NCBI GenBank assembly: GCA_050247255.1
Contig: JBFWUM010000046.1
Span: 1 to 32,163, forward strand
DNA from: JBFWUM01 sp050247255
GTDB lineage: Bacteria; Acidobacteriota; Vicinamibacteria; Vicinamibacterales; UBA2999
Direction: 5' to 3'
DNA: 32,163 nucleotides
The translations under genes and the position numbers were made by a program. Shown here one piece after another: positions 14,187 to 28,391 of this stretch. Under the pieces are notes generated by a model. The model was not told where the DNA came from, made no database searches, and saw only the letters and a program-made list of their open reading frames with translations. How positions within the stretch are numbered: the stretch's first letter is position 1; each line of letters starts with the position of its first letter.

Positions 14187-15938
14187 CTATCGCCGCGTAA
14201 TCCGATCCTGCGGCCCGGGGGCCACCGGTGAATGCTTCATCAGGTAGTCGATCAGCACGTCGGAGTCGGCGCCGGCGTCGAGCGGGTCGGTGGCCTCGGT
14301 GGCAGCGGCGAACGCGTCGCCACCGCCGAAGACAAAGTCGTTCGACACCACGCGGTAGCTGCGCGCCGGGTCGAGCGGCTCGCCGCCGATGCGAATCGAT
14401 CCGCGATCGATCCGCTGGCCGGCCGGGCGCGCCGGATCGAACGCATAGGTGAACCCGGCTGACAGCTGCAGGATCTTCGCGCTGCCCGGCTCAGGGTTGT
14501 CGAACTGCTGCTCGAGCAGCCGCACGATCTGCTCGCCGGTCATGCTGCGCACGATGACACGGTTGCCGAAGGGGAGGCTGTCGAACGCCTGGACGTAGCG
14601 CACCTGCCGCGGCTGGCCGGCGGCGCCCGCATCGCCCGTCAGGTCGCTGCGGAGGCTCCCCGGGTTGATGAACGCGAACACCACGCGGGCATCGGCGCCC
14701 TTCCCCGCCTCGAGGAACGCGTCGGCGACGATGTCGCCAAAGGCCGATTCCCCCGCCGGCGTCGTCGCGCGCGTCAGCGGCTGGGTGATCGTGCCGACGC
14801 TGCGGTCGGCCAGCGGCCCATAGAACGGCCGGTAGTGCGCCATCAGCGCCTCCTGGGCCGCGTCCGGCGCCACGTCGCGCGTCACGATCACGTTGGTCGC
14901 GCGCTTCGAGATGATCTCGCCGGTGCCGCGATCGATCTGGAGGTCGATGTCGGTCACCAGGCGGCCGAGCGACTCGGCGCTGGTCACCAGCTTGTTGGCG
15001 ATCGTGCAGATGTACGAGCGATGCGTGTGTCCCGAGACGATCACGTCGACTTCGTCCGACAGTCCCTCGGCGATGGCCACAATCGGCCCGGCGACGCCGC
15101 AGCCGTTGCGGTCGGGACTGTCGGGCCGCCCGCCCTCGTGAATCAGGACGACGATCGCCTGGACCCCCTGCGCGACCAGCGCCGCGACCGCTTCGTTGCC
15201 GGCCTCGGCCTCGGGGCGGAACGTCAGCCCGCGCAGCCCCGCCTTCGAGACGATGTCGGGCGTGCCCTCGAGGACCAGCCCGATGAAACCGATGCGCACA
15301 CCGCCGATTTCGCGCACGCTGTACGCCGGAAACAGCGTCTGCGCCCCGGTGCCGCGCGGCGTCCAGCCGCTGCGCGCCATCGCCGCCGGATCGACGGCCG
15401 CCGGATCGAGCGCCACGTTGGCCGACAGGAACTCGAACCCGGCGCCGGCAAACGGCGTCCCGTCCTGGCAGCCGTCCGCGGGATGGCAGCCGCCAACCTG
15501 CATGCGATACAGCTCCGCCCAGCCTTCGTCGAACTCGTGGTTGCCGACCGTGGACAGGTCGACCCCGGCCGCCGCCAGCGCCTCGATGGTCGGCTCGTCG
15601 TGGAACATGCCGGAGAGCAGCGTCGAAGCGCCAATACTGTCGCCCGCGGTCACGATCACCGTGTTCGGGTTGGTCGCCTCGAGCCGCGCGAGGTGCGTGG
15701 CCAGGAACGCCACGCCGCCGGCGTCCGTCGAACCAATACGGCCGTTCGACCCGGCGGCCGGCTCGAGGGTCCCATGGAAGTCGTTGAAGGCGAGAATCTG
15801 CACGTCGACCGGCACGCTGCCGGCGGCCGCCGGCCCGGCGGACCGGCTCGCGCAGCCGGCGAGGGCCAGCGACAGAACGGTAGCGGCGAAGGCGGCGCGA
15901 ATCACGTTTCGATGATAAGGGATGAGATGGTCCGGCAC
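14187..15938 (-). CDS. 5'-nucleotidase/UshA-like lipoprotein
   Basis: A 583-residue protein from GTG at 15938; a GTG at 15905 would give 572 residues and a more typical lipoprotein signal, so the start is uncertain. The lipobox is LALAGC with Cys29. The calcineurin-like metallophosphatase domain has Asp53 and His55 (FNDFHG), Asp100 (GDSIGAS), Asn133-His134 (VGNHEFDEG), His267 (LIHEGG) and His304/306 (GHTH). The C-terminal 5'-nucleotidase domain has NPGSLRSDL, FDSLPFGNRV and SNDFVFGGGD. The family hydrolyses nucleotides, UDP-sugars or cyclic nucleotides in the periplasm to recover nucleosides and phosphate. All metal ligands are present. Confidence 0.92.
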   Translation of the reverse strand: MPDHLIPYHRNVIRAAFAATVLSLALAGCASRSAGPAAAGSVPVDVQILAFNDFHGTLEPAAGSNGRIGSTDAGGVAFLATHLARLEATNPNTVIVTAGDSIGASTLLSGMFHDEPTIEALAAAGVDLSTVGNHEFDEGWAELYRMQVGGCHPADGCQDGTPFAGAGFEFLSANVALDPAAVDPAAMARSGWTPRGTGAQTLFPAYSVREIGGVRIGFIGLVLEGTPDIVSKAGLRGLTFRPEAEAGNEAVAALVAQGVQAIVVLIHEGGRPDSPDRNGCGVAGPIVAIAEGLSDEVDVIVSGHTHRSYICTIANKLVTSAESLGRLVTDIDLQIDRGTGEIISKRATNVIVTRDVAPDAAQEALMAHYRPFYGPLADRSVGTITQPLTRATTPAGESAFGDIVADAFLEAGKGADARVVFAFINPGSLRSDLTGDAGAAGQPRQVRYVQAFDSLPFGNRVIVRSMTGEQIVRLLEQQFDNPEPGSAKILQLSAGFTYAFDPARPAGQRIDRGSIRIGGEPLDPARSYRVVSNDFVFGGGDAFAAATEATDPLDAGADSDVLIDYLMKHSPVAPGPQDRITRR

Positions 15939-15989
15939 AGGGTCAAAGTGTCAGACAAATGCCTACAAAGGCGACGCCCCAACCCAACC

Positions 15990-17075
15990 ATGCTAGAACG
16001 TGTAGCCACGCCTGTGACCTTCACCACGACGGATGCACTCATTGAGGCGCTCGAACAGGCGGGCGTCGTCGCGTTCCGGTTCTGGACCCGGCCGGCGTTG
16101 CGCTTCGACTACGTCAGCCCGCACGCGTCGACGCTGATCGGCATCGACGTGGCGCAGGTGCTCGCCCGGCCGGAGGTGCTGCTGGAGATCGTGCATCCCG
16201 ACGATCACGCGACGCTCGCGGCGGCCCTCGCCGACGACTCGATGCACCCCGATCCGGTGACCGTCCGCTGGCGGCATGCGAGCGGACGCGTCGTCTGGAC
16301 GGAGGGACACCGGTTCCCCGTGCGCGATGCGCAGGGGCGGGTTGGGTTCGTCGGCGTCGGCTTCGACGTCACCGAGCGGGTCGGCGACGGCGTGCTCGAA
16401 CAGCCGCTGCTGAACGCGATTGCCCTGCGCGCGCTGTCCGAGCGGCTCGAGGCGGCCCGCGAGGAAGAGCGGACCCGCATCGCGCGCGAGCTGCACGACG
16501 AGCTCGGGCAGCTGCTGACGGGGACGAAGCTCGATTTCGCCGCGACCATCCGCCGGCTGCAGGAGCTGCGCGTGCCGCGCGACGTCGTCGATCGGCTGCA
16601 GGCGGCGATCGGCCAGGTGGACATCGGCATTGCCATGGTGCGCCGTATTGCCACCGACCTGCGGCCGCCAGGGCTGGATCATCGCGACCTCGGCGCGGCC
16701 CTGGAGCACGAGGCGCGGCGCGTATCGGCCAAGACCGGGCTCACGATCACCGTGGCCAACCGCGTCGATGGCTCAGTGGACCCGGAGATAGCCACCGTGG
16801 CGTTTCGTGTGTTCCAGGAAGCTCTCACCAACATCGTCCGCCACGCGGAGGCGACGCGGGCGTCGGCGGTCGCGGCGGCCACCGGCAACCGCCTGCTGCT
16901 CTTCGTGCGCGACAACGGGCGCGGGCTGCCGCCCGAGGCCATGCGGGACACGCACTCCATCGGGCTGCTCGGCATGCGCGAGCGGGCGCGCGCGGTCGGC
17001 GGCAACGTACGGATCACCGGACGGCGCGGAGGCGGCACGCGCGTGCTGCTGCATCTACCGCTCCAGCGGCCATGA
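15990..17075 (+). CDS. Cytoplasmic PAS-domain histidine kinase (NarL-system type)
   Basis: A 361-residue protein from the ATG at 15990; in-frame ATGs at 15912 and 15927 would extend it into the divergent lipoprotein gene. No membrane segment is present. Residues about 20-135 form a PAS domain (FDYVSPHASTLIGI, EIVHPDDH, RWRHASGRVVWTEG, GVGFDVTERV). The HisKA_3 box has His169 (RIARELHDELGQLLTGTKL), and the ATPase domain has the N box FQEALTNIVRHA, G1 DNGRGLP and G2 GLLGMRERA. It autophosphorylates on His169 and should pass phosphate to the overlapping response regulator. The signal sensed by the PAS domain is unknown. Confidence 0.92.
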   Translation: MLERVATPVTFTTTDALIEALEQAGVVAFRFWTRPALRFDYVSPHASTLIGIDVAQVLARPEVLLEIVHPDDHATLAAALADDSMHPDPVTVRWRHASGRVVWTEGHRFPVRDAQGRVGFVGVGFDVTERVGDGVLEQPLLNAIALRALSERLEAAREEERTRIARELHDELGQLLTGTKLDFAATIRRLQELRVPRDVVDRLQAAIGQVDIGIAMVRRIATDLRPPGLDHRDLGAALEHEARRVSAKTGLTITVANRVDGSVDPEIATVAFRVFQEALTNIVRHAEATRASAVAAATGNRLLLFVRDNGRGLPPEAMRDTHSIGLLGMRERARAVGGNVRITGRRGGGTRVLLHLPLQRP

Positions 17076-17719
17076 TGGACGGGCGGCCGGCGCTTCGTAT
17101 CATGCTGGTGGACGATCACCCGATCGTCCGCCGCGGCCTGCGCGAGATCCTGGCCGAGTCGTTCGAGCAGGCGGTCATCCACGAGGTGGGGTCGGCGCAC
17201 GAGGCGCTCGCGCTGGCGCGCACCCAGAGCTGGTCGGTCGTCATCCTCGACCTCTCGCTGCCCGATGCCAGCGGCCTCGACGTGCTGAAGAAGATCCGCG
17301 AGGCGCGGCCGCGGCTGCCGGTGCTCATCCTCAGCATGCATGCGGTCGATCAGTTCGCCCGCCGCGCGATCGCCGCCGGCGCGTCAGGCTACTTGACGAA
17401 GGAAGCGGCCGACGCCGAGCTGGTGACCGCGGTCATGCGGCTGCTGCGCGGCGGCAAGTACTTCGGCGCCGACGTCCTCGAGGGGATGACCGTGCGCCAT
17501 CCCGGCGGCGACGAGCGGCCGCACGAGCGGCTCTCCGATCGCGAATACCAGGTGCTGCGGATGATCGGCAGCGGCAAGACCGTGTCGGAAATCGCACAGG
17601 CGCTGTCGCTGAGCGTGAAGACCGTCTCCACCTACCGCGCCCGCGTGCTCGAAAAGATGGGGATGCGCACCAACGCCGAGCTCACGCATTACGCCGTCAG
17701 ACACGGGCTGGCGGAGTAA
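17072..17719 (+). CDS. NarL/FixJ-family response regulator
   Basis: A 215-residue protein starting with ATG at 17072, overlapping the kinase stop (ATGA); a second ATG follows at once at 17075. The receiver domain has the acidic pair in LVDDHP, the phospho-acceptor Asp60 (VVILDLSLP), the switch serine in LILSMHA and Lys in YLTKEA. A LuxR-type helix-turn-helix ends the protein (LSDREYQVLRMIGSGKTVSEIAQALSLSVKTVSTYRARVLEKM, shown as conserved pattern pieces LSDRE, IAQALSLS and VSTYRARVLEKM). It is a phosphorylation-controlled DNA-binding activator. The target may include nearby genes such as the glycogen/trehalose operon that starts 313 bases further on, but nothing shows this. Confidence 0.94.
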   Translation: MMDGRPALRIMLVDDHPIVRRGLREILAESFEQAVIHEVGSAHEALALARTQSWSVVILDLSLPDASGLDVLKKIREARPRLPVLILSMHAVDQFARRAIAAGASGYLTKEAADAELVTAVMRLLRGGKYFGADVLEGMTVRHPGGDERPHERLSDREYQVLRMIGSGKTVSEIAQALSLSVKTVSTYRARVLEKMGMRTNAELTHYAVRHGLAE

Positions 17720-17720
17720 A

Positions 17721-17734
17721 GGTCCGAGGGTCCG
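17721..17734. repeat. Left arm of an inverted repeat around a small gene
   Basis: GGTCCGAGGGTCCG is the exact reverse complement of 17983-17996. It is the start of a GTCCGAGG-type simple repeat (17721-17752) directly after the response regulator stop. Confidence 0.65.
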
Positions 17735-17765
17735 GGGTCCGAGCGTCCGAGGGTTGGCCCGGTCT

Positions 17766-17978
17766 ATGAACGGCACGGGCCCCATGACAGACAAAGCTGA
17801 ACCGCCGCTGGGCACGCCGTCGATTCCGGGCGCGTATGAGCCTGACACCGCCACGCACCGCGAGCCGGGAGCCATCGGCGGCCGCTTCAACGGCGCCGAC
17901 GCCCGCCCCGAGAACGCCGAAGGCTTGATGGACGACGCGGTGTTGGAGGAGCGCCGGCGCGAAGGCGGCGGCGGCTGA
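17766..17978 (+). CDS. Small hydrophilic protein of unknown function
   Basis: A 70-residue protein from ATG 17766; ATG 17784 or TTG 17754 are also possible and none has a clear ribosome site. It is disordered-looking and rich in Pro, Gly, Glu and Arg, with blocks PPLGTPSIPGAYEPD, REPGAIGGRFNGADARPENAE and MDDAVLEERRREGGGG. No domain or membrane segment is seen. Flanking inverted repeats may simply be intergenic simple repeats. It lies between the two-component genes and glgX. Confidence 0.5.
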   Translation: MNGTGPMTDKAEPPLGTPSIPGAYEPDTATHREPGAIGGRFNGADARPENAEGLMDDAVLEERRREGGGG

Positions 17979-17982
17979 CCTT

Positions 17983-17996
17983 CGGACCCTCGGACC
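17983..17996. repeat. Right arm of the inverted repeat
   Basis: CGGACCCTCGGACC, perfect inverted partner of 17721-17734, starting 5 bases after the stop of the small gene. Paired in RNA the two arms would enclose the whole small gene. Confidence 0.65.
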
Positions 17997-18032
17997 CTTG
18001 ATGGCCTGACCTTTGTAGCCTGAGGTGGCTCT

Positions 18033-20206
<2,174 letters not shown>

Positions 20207-20210
<4 letters not shown>

Positions 20211-22239
20211 AGGAGCAGACCGACACCACGCGCGCCAGGGCCACATCGTCCGCGCACCCGCAGGGACGGCAGCGGGTGATCGTCGAACGCGTGTGGCCCG
20301 AAATCGACGGCGGCCGCTTCCCCATCAAGCGGACGCCCGGCGAGGACGTGGAGGTGTCGGCCGACCTGCTCGCCGACGGCCACGACGACGTGGCGGGCGT
20401 GGTCAGGTTTCGCGCCGCGAACGCGACGTGGAACGAAGTCCCGCTCGGCGAGCTGGGCAACGATCGCTACGGTGCCTCGTTCACCGTGGATGCCCTCGGC
20501 CGCTGGGAATACACCATCGAGGCGTGGGTCGATCGCTTCCGCTCGTGGCTGAAGGGGGTGACCGCCAAGGCGGATGCGGACCAGGAGGTGACGAGCGAGC
20601 TGATCGAAGGCGCCGAGTTCGTCCACGCGGCGTCCGAGCGGGCGCGCGAGCAGGACGCGGACGCGGCGATGACGCTGCTCGAGTTCGCCGACGCGCTGCG
20701 CGGTCCACAGCCGCAGTGGGCGCGCGTGGCGGCGGCCCGCTCGCCGGAGCTGCTGACGCTGATGGCGCGCTATCCCGACCGCTCGACCGCCACCAGCCAC
20801 GCCAGAGTGCTGCCGCTGGTGGTCGATCCGACGCAGGCGCGCTTCAGCGCCTGGTACGAGATGTTCCCGCGCTCGGAGACGCCGGACCCGTCGCGCAGCG
20901 GCACGTTTCGCGAGGCGGCGGCGCGGCTGCCCGAAATCGCGGCCATGGGGTTCGACGTCCTCTACCTGCCGCCCATCCATCCCATCGGCCGCGCGCACCG
21001 CAAGGGGCGCAACAACTCGCTGATTGCCGAAGCCGGCGATCCGGGCAGCCCGTGGGCCATCGGCGGACCGGAGGGAGGCCACACGGCGATCGAGCCCGGC
21101 CTCGGCACGATCGACGACTTCGACCGCTTCGTCGGCGTCGCCAATCGTCTCGGGCTGGAGGTTGCGCTCGACATCGCCTTCCAGGCGTCACCCGATCACC
21201 CGTGGGTGAAGGAGCACCCGGAATGGTTCCGCCACCGGCCGGACGGCTCCATCAAGTACGCCGAGAACCCGCCGAAGAAGTACCAGGACATCTACCCGCT
21301 CGACTTCGAGGGCGACGCGTGGGAGGCGCTCTGGCACGAGCTGCGGGACGTGTTCCTCTTCTGGATCGGCCACGGCGTCAGGATCTTCCGCGTCGACAAC
21401 CCGCACACCAAGAGCTTCCGCTTCTGGGAGTGGGTCATCGCCGAGATCCAGCAGCGGCACCCCGACACCATCTTCCTGGCCGAGGCGTTCACGCGGCCGA
21501 AGGTGATGCGCCATCTGGCCAAGTGCGGCTTCTCGCAGTCGTACACCTACTACACGTGGCGCAACAGCGCCTGGGAGCTGCGCGAGTACCTGACCGAGCT
21601 GACGCAGACGGAGCTGCAGGAGTACATGCGGCCCAACTTCTTCGCCAACACGCCCGACATCCTGCACGAGTTCCTGCAGAGCGGCGGCCGGGCGGCGTTC
21701 GAACTGCGCTTCATCCTGGCGGCGACGCTGGCGGCCAGCTACGGCATCTACAGCGGCTACGAGCTGTACGAGAACGAGCCGGTGCGCCCGGGGTCGGAGG
21801 AGTACCTCGACTCGGAGAAGTACCAGATCAAGCCGCGCGACTGGAGCGCCGCCGGGGCCATGCGCGAGCTGATCGCCTGCGTCAACGGCATCCGCCGCCG
21901 CCACCCGGCGCTGCAGCAGAACGCGACGCTGGCGTTCCATGCCACGGACAACGGCGCGCTCTTGTTTTTTAGCAAGGGCCTTCCGCCTGAAGGCGGAAGC
22001 CACGTTCCGCCTGGAGGCGGAAGCCACGGCGACCGGGTCTTCGTCGTCGCCAACCACGACGTCCACCAGATGCAGCACGGCTTCGTGCAGATGCCGATCC
22101 GGGAGCTGGGCATCGGCCCGCAGACGCCGTACGTCGTCGAGGACCTGCTCGACGGCGCGCGCTACACGTGGCGCGGCGAGTGGAACTACGTGCGGCTCGA
22201 TCCGCGCGAGCGCGTGGCGCACATCTTCGTGGTGCGGTC

Positions 22240-22243
<4 letters not shown>
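20207..22243 (+). CDS. glgE: Alpha-1,4-glucan:maltose-1-phosphate maltosyltransferase GlgE, with in-frame repeat insertion
   Basis: A 678-residue GH13_3 enzyme that extends alpha-1,4-glucan with maltose from maltose-1-phosphate. The N-terminal domain (VIVERVWPEIDGGRFPIKR, VEVSADLLADGHD) and barrel (EMFPRS, GFDVLYLPPIHPIGRAHRKG) are typical. The nucleophile is Asp397 (IFRVDNPHTK) and the acid is Glu426 (LAEAFTRP), the same 29-residue spacing as in Streptomyces GlgE (D394/E423). Residues 592-607 (LPPEGGSHVPPGGGSH) are encoded by two tandem 24-base palindromic units and lengthen a loop between strands of the C-terminal domain (before RVFVVANHDVHQ). The active site is far away in sequence, so function may be kept. 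It overlaps both neighbours by 4 bases. Confidence 0.96.
21981..22028. repeat. Two tandem 24-base palindromic repeats inside glgE
   Basis: Copies 21981-22004 and 22005-22028 differ at one base. Each has the hairpin TTCCGCCT-(GA/GG)-AGGCGGAA followed by GCCACG. The 48 bases equal 16 codons and leave the glgE frame open, giving an octapeptide repeat (L/V)PP(E/G)GGSH. The hairpin core matches the intergenic hairpin at 12787-12805. Confidence 0.88.
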
Positions 22244-25507
<3,264 letters not shown>

Positions 25508-25515
<8 letters not shown>

Positions 25516-27235
25516 GGCGCTGACACTCGGCGCCCTCCACGCGAACGGCCAGACCGCCTTTCGTGTCTGGGCGCCGGAATCCAGGTCCGTAGATGTCGTG
25601 GGGGCTGCCTTTCGGCAGCCCATGACATCAGAAGAGCACGGCTACTGGACGGCCGTCCTCGACGTCCCGCCTGGCACCCTGTACCGCTATCGGCTCGACG
25701 GCGCAGACGACAGGGTATTTCCCGATCCCGCGTCACGCTTCCAGCCTGAGGGTGTGCATGGACCGTCGCAGGTCGTCGATCCGGCAGCCTTCGCGTGGTC
25801 GGCGGTCGAGTGGCAGCCGCCCTCGCCGCGCGGCCTCGTGTTCTACGAGCTGCACGTCGGCACGTTCACGCCCGAGGGCACCTTCAACGGCGTTCGCGAC
25901 CGCCTGCCCTACCTGCGCGACCTTGGCGTCACGGCCATCGAGCTCATGCCCGTGGCTGATTTTCCGGGGCGCTGGAACTGGGGCTACGACGGCGTCTGCC
26001 TGTTCGCCCCCTCGCGCGCCTACGGCCCGCCGGACGACCTGCGCGCGCTGGTGGATGCGGCCCACGCCCACGGCCTGGCGATCTTCCTGGACGTCGTCTA
26101 CAACCACCTCGGTCCCGATGGCGCGTACGCCAACGCGTTCAGCCCCTACTACTTCACCGACCGGCACCAGAGCCCGTGGGGCCGCGGGGTGAACCTCGAT
26201 GGGCCGCACAGCGCCGCGGTGCGTCGCTTCTTCGTCGAGAACGCCATGCACTGGGCGCGCGAGTACCGCATCGACGGCCTGCGGCTCGATGCGACACACG
26301 CGCTCGTCGACGAGGGTCCGCGCCACTTCCTCGAGGAGCTGACGACGACGGTCCGGGAGGCGGCGGCGCGTCCGGTGCTCTTCGTCGCCGAGGACGAGCG
26401 GGATCTGCGCGAGCAGTTGCGGCCCGCTTCGCAGGGAGGCTGGGGGCTGAACGGCGTCTGGGCCGACGCCTTCCACCACGATGTCCGGGTGCACGTCGCC
26501 GGCGACCGCGACGGCTACTTCGCGAAATATGGCGGCGCAACGGCAAGCATCGCCGACCGGATCAACGACGGTCTCCCGGGGTTCGTCTTCTGCATCCAGA
26601 ACCACGATCAGGTCGGCAACCGGGCCGACGGCGGCCGCCTGCACCACGCCATCGACGCCGCGGCGTATCGCGCGGCCAGCACCCTCCTGCTGCTCGCCCC
26701 GGAGACGCCACTCATCTTCATGGGCCAGGAATGGTCGGCTGGCACGCCGTTCCAGTTCTTCACCGACCATCATCCCGAGCTTGGACGCCGCGTCACCGAA
26801 GGGCGCCGCCAGGAGTTCAAGCAGTTCGCGGCCTTCGCCGATCCGGCGGCGCGCGACCGTCTCCCGGACCCGCAGGCGCCGGCGACGTTCGCGGCCAGCC
26901 GGCTGCGCTGGGACGAACCGGCCGCCCCGCCGCACGAGGCGATGCTGCGGCTGTACCGCGCGCTGCTGCGGCTGCGGCGAGAGCTGCCGCTCGACACGCT
27001 CGTGGCGCGGGCGTATGACGAGGAGACGATCGTGCTGGCCGGCGGCGGCCGCCTCGTCATCGCGCGGCTCGGCGGCGCGGGCGATTGCCGCGCGGGACGC
27101 ATCGATCGCACGCTGTTCTCGACCGAGGATCCGTCGTGTGCCGATGATCCCCAGCCGATTGTCGTCAGCGATGGCCTGGTGCGGTTCGCGCGCGCCGGCG
27201 CCCTCGTGGCCGCGGGCGCGCCGTTTGCACCCTGA
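25508..27235 (+). CDS. treZ: Malto-oligosyltrehalose trehalohydrolase TreZ
   Basis: A 575-residue GH13_10 enzyme starting at ATG 25508, inside the end of treS/mak. An N-terminal CBM48-like domain (FRVWAPESRSVDVV, LYRYRLDG) is followed by FPDPASRFQPEGVHGPS, a TreZ signature. The barrel has nucleophile Asp261 (LRLDATHAL), acid Glu295 (VAEDERD) and Asp367 (QNHDQVGNR). It releases trehalose from maltooligosyl-trehalose made by TreY; treY is not in this window. With GlgX it would form the TreX-TreY-TreZ route, alongside the GlgE route encoded upstream. A strong hairpin lies in its codons 29-41. Confidence 0.96.
25592..25629. other. Strong hairpin in the 5' coding region of treZ
   Basis: GGGCTGCC (25602-25609) and GGCAGCCC (25614-25621) form a perfect 8-base stem with loop TTTC. 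Flanking GATGTC (25592-25597) and GACATC (25624-25629) extend it by six pairs across a small internal loop. Unlike the glgE case, the encoded protein is of normal length here, so it is not clearly an insertion. It could modulate treZ expression within the operon. Confidence 0.5.
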
Positions 27236-27301
27236 CCGGCATGCAACCATTGAAGGGCTCTTCGCACGCGCTCGAGGAAGCGTAATAAGATCGGGATCCG
27301 T

Positions 27302-27529
27302 ATGGCCAAGAAGAAGACCACTGACGCCGTGTCCCCCGCGCCGCGTCGGCGTATCGCTCGTGCCGCGGCAGCCGTGCCGCCGCCGGTCGACGGTATGGTC
27401 GCGCCCGAGCCGACCCAGGACGATATCGCGCGCGAAGCCTATCTCCGCTACCTGAGGCGGGGCGGCGATCACGGGCGCGATTTCGACGACTGGCTCGAAG
27501 CCGAGAAAGACCTGCGCGCGCGGCGATAG
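27302..27529 (+). CDS. DUF2934 family small protein
   Basis: A 75-residue protein. The basic Ala/Pro-rich N-terminus (MAKKKTTDAVSPAPRRRIAR) leads to the DUF2934 motif: DDIAREAYLRYLRRGGDHGRDFDDWLEAEKDL. The RGG-x-H/P-G-x-D-x-x-DW(L)-x-AE pattern is the family signature, frequent in Acidobacteriota and Proteobacteria and of unknown function. It stands 67 bases after treZ and 19 bases before ku and may be read with the latter. Confidence 0.88.
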   Translation: MAKKKTTDAVSPAPRRRIARAAAAVPPPVDGMVAPEPTQDDIAREAYLRYLRRGGDHGRDFDDWLEAEKDLRARR

Positions 27530-27548
27530 ATTTGCAGCGCCCGCCCGT

Positions 27549-28391
27549 ATGGCACGGGCGCTGTGGAAAGGCTCCATCGCTTTCGGGCTCGTCAACATCC
27601 CGGTCGAGCTCCACACCGCGGTCCGCGACTCGCGGCCCCGCTTCCGGATGCTGCACGCCGAGGATCGCTCCCCGGTGAAGTTCGAGCGGGTGTGCGCGAA
27701 GGAAGGCACGCCGGTCGCCTGGGACGAGCTCGTCAAGGGCTACGAGTACGAAAAGGGGCGCTTCGTCATCCTCACCAAGGAAGACTTCAAGCAGGCGGCG
27801 CTCGAGAAGACGCGCACGGTCGATATCCGCAGCTTCGTCAAGGGCGAGGAGATCGACGACCGGTTCTTCGAGTCGTCCTATTATGTGCTGCCCGCCAAGG
27901 GAGGCGAGCGCGCCTATGCGCTGCTGCGCGAGGCGATTCGCCAGACGGGGCGGGTCGGCATTGCCACCATCGTGCTGCGCGACGCCCAGCACCTGGCGGC
28001 GCTCGAAGTGGTGAAGAACGCGATGGTCCTGACGCTGATGCGCTACGCCGAGGAGCTGGTAGACACCAGCGACTACACGTTCCCGGGCGCGAGCGACGTG
28101 CGCAAGCCGGAGCTCGAGATGGCGCGCACGCTTGTCGAGAACCTCGCCGACACGTGGGACCCGTCGCAGTACACCGACCAGTACCGCGAGAACCTGATGA
28201 AGATCATCAAGGGGCGGATGAAGGGCAAGCAGGCGACGCTCGCCGAGCCGGCAGAGAAACAGTCCGCCGAGGTCGTCGACCTGATGGAACGCCTGCGCCA
28301 GTCGCTGCAGGGCGCGGGGACAAAGGGAACCAGGAAGAAGACGGCTCGCAAATCGACGTCCCGCAGCAAATCCAAGCGAAAGGCTGCTTGA
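27549..28391 (+). CDS. ku: Ku protein, non-homologous end joining
   Basis: A 280-residue bacterial Ku. The N-terminus MARALWKGSIAFGLVNIPVELHTAV and the segments YEYEKGRFVILTKEDF, SSYYVLPAKGGERAYALLREA and IATIVLRDAQHLAAL are standard for the family, which forms a homodimer ring on double-strand DNA ends and recruits LigD. The C-terminus is a lysine/arginine-rich tail (about residues 258-280) as in other Ku proteins that bind DNA outside the ring. Its stop overlaps the TTG start of the polymerase gene, so the two are coupled. Confidence 0.96.
   Translation: MARALWKGSIAFGLVNIPVELHTAVRDSRPRFRMLHAEDRSPVKFERVCAKEGTPVAWDELVKGYEYEKGRFVILTKEDFKQAALEKTRTVDIRSFVKGEEIDDRFFESSYYVLPAKGGERAYALLREAIRQTGRVGIATIVLRDAQHLAALEVVKNAMVLTLMRYAEELVDTSDYTFPGASDVRKPELEMARTLVENLADTWDPSQYTDQYRENLMKIIKGRMKGKQATLAEPAEKQSAEVVDLMERLRQSLQGAGTKGTRKKTARKSTSRSKSKRKAA

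Noticed and set aside
14835..15989. A 385-codon upstream extension of the histidine kinase
   Set aside because: It lies wholly antisense to the nucleotidase gene and adds no domain. The PAS region starts naturally after the ATG at 15990.
27563..28387. An upstream extension of the polymerase gene through ku in another frame
   Set aside because: It is an out-of-frame shadow of ku. The LigD-type N-terminus starts at the TTG overlapping the ku stop.
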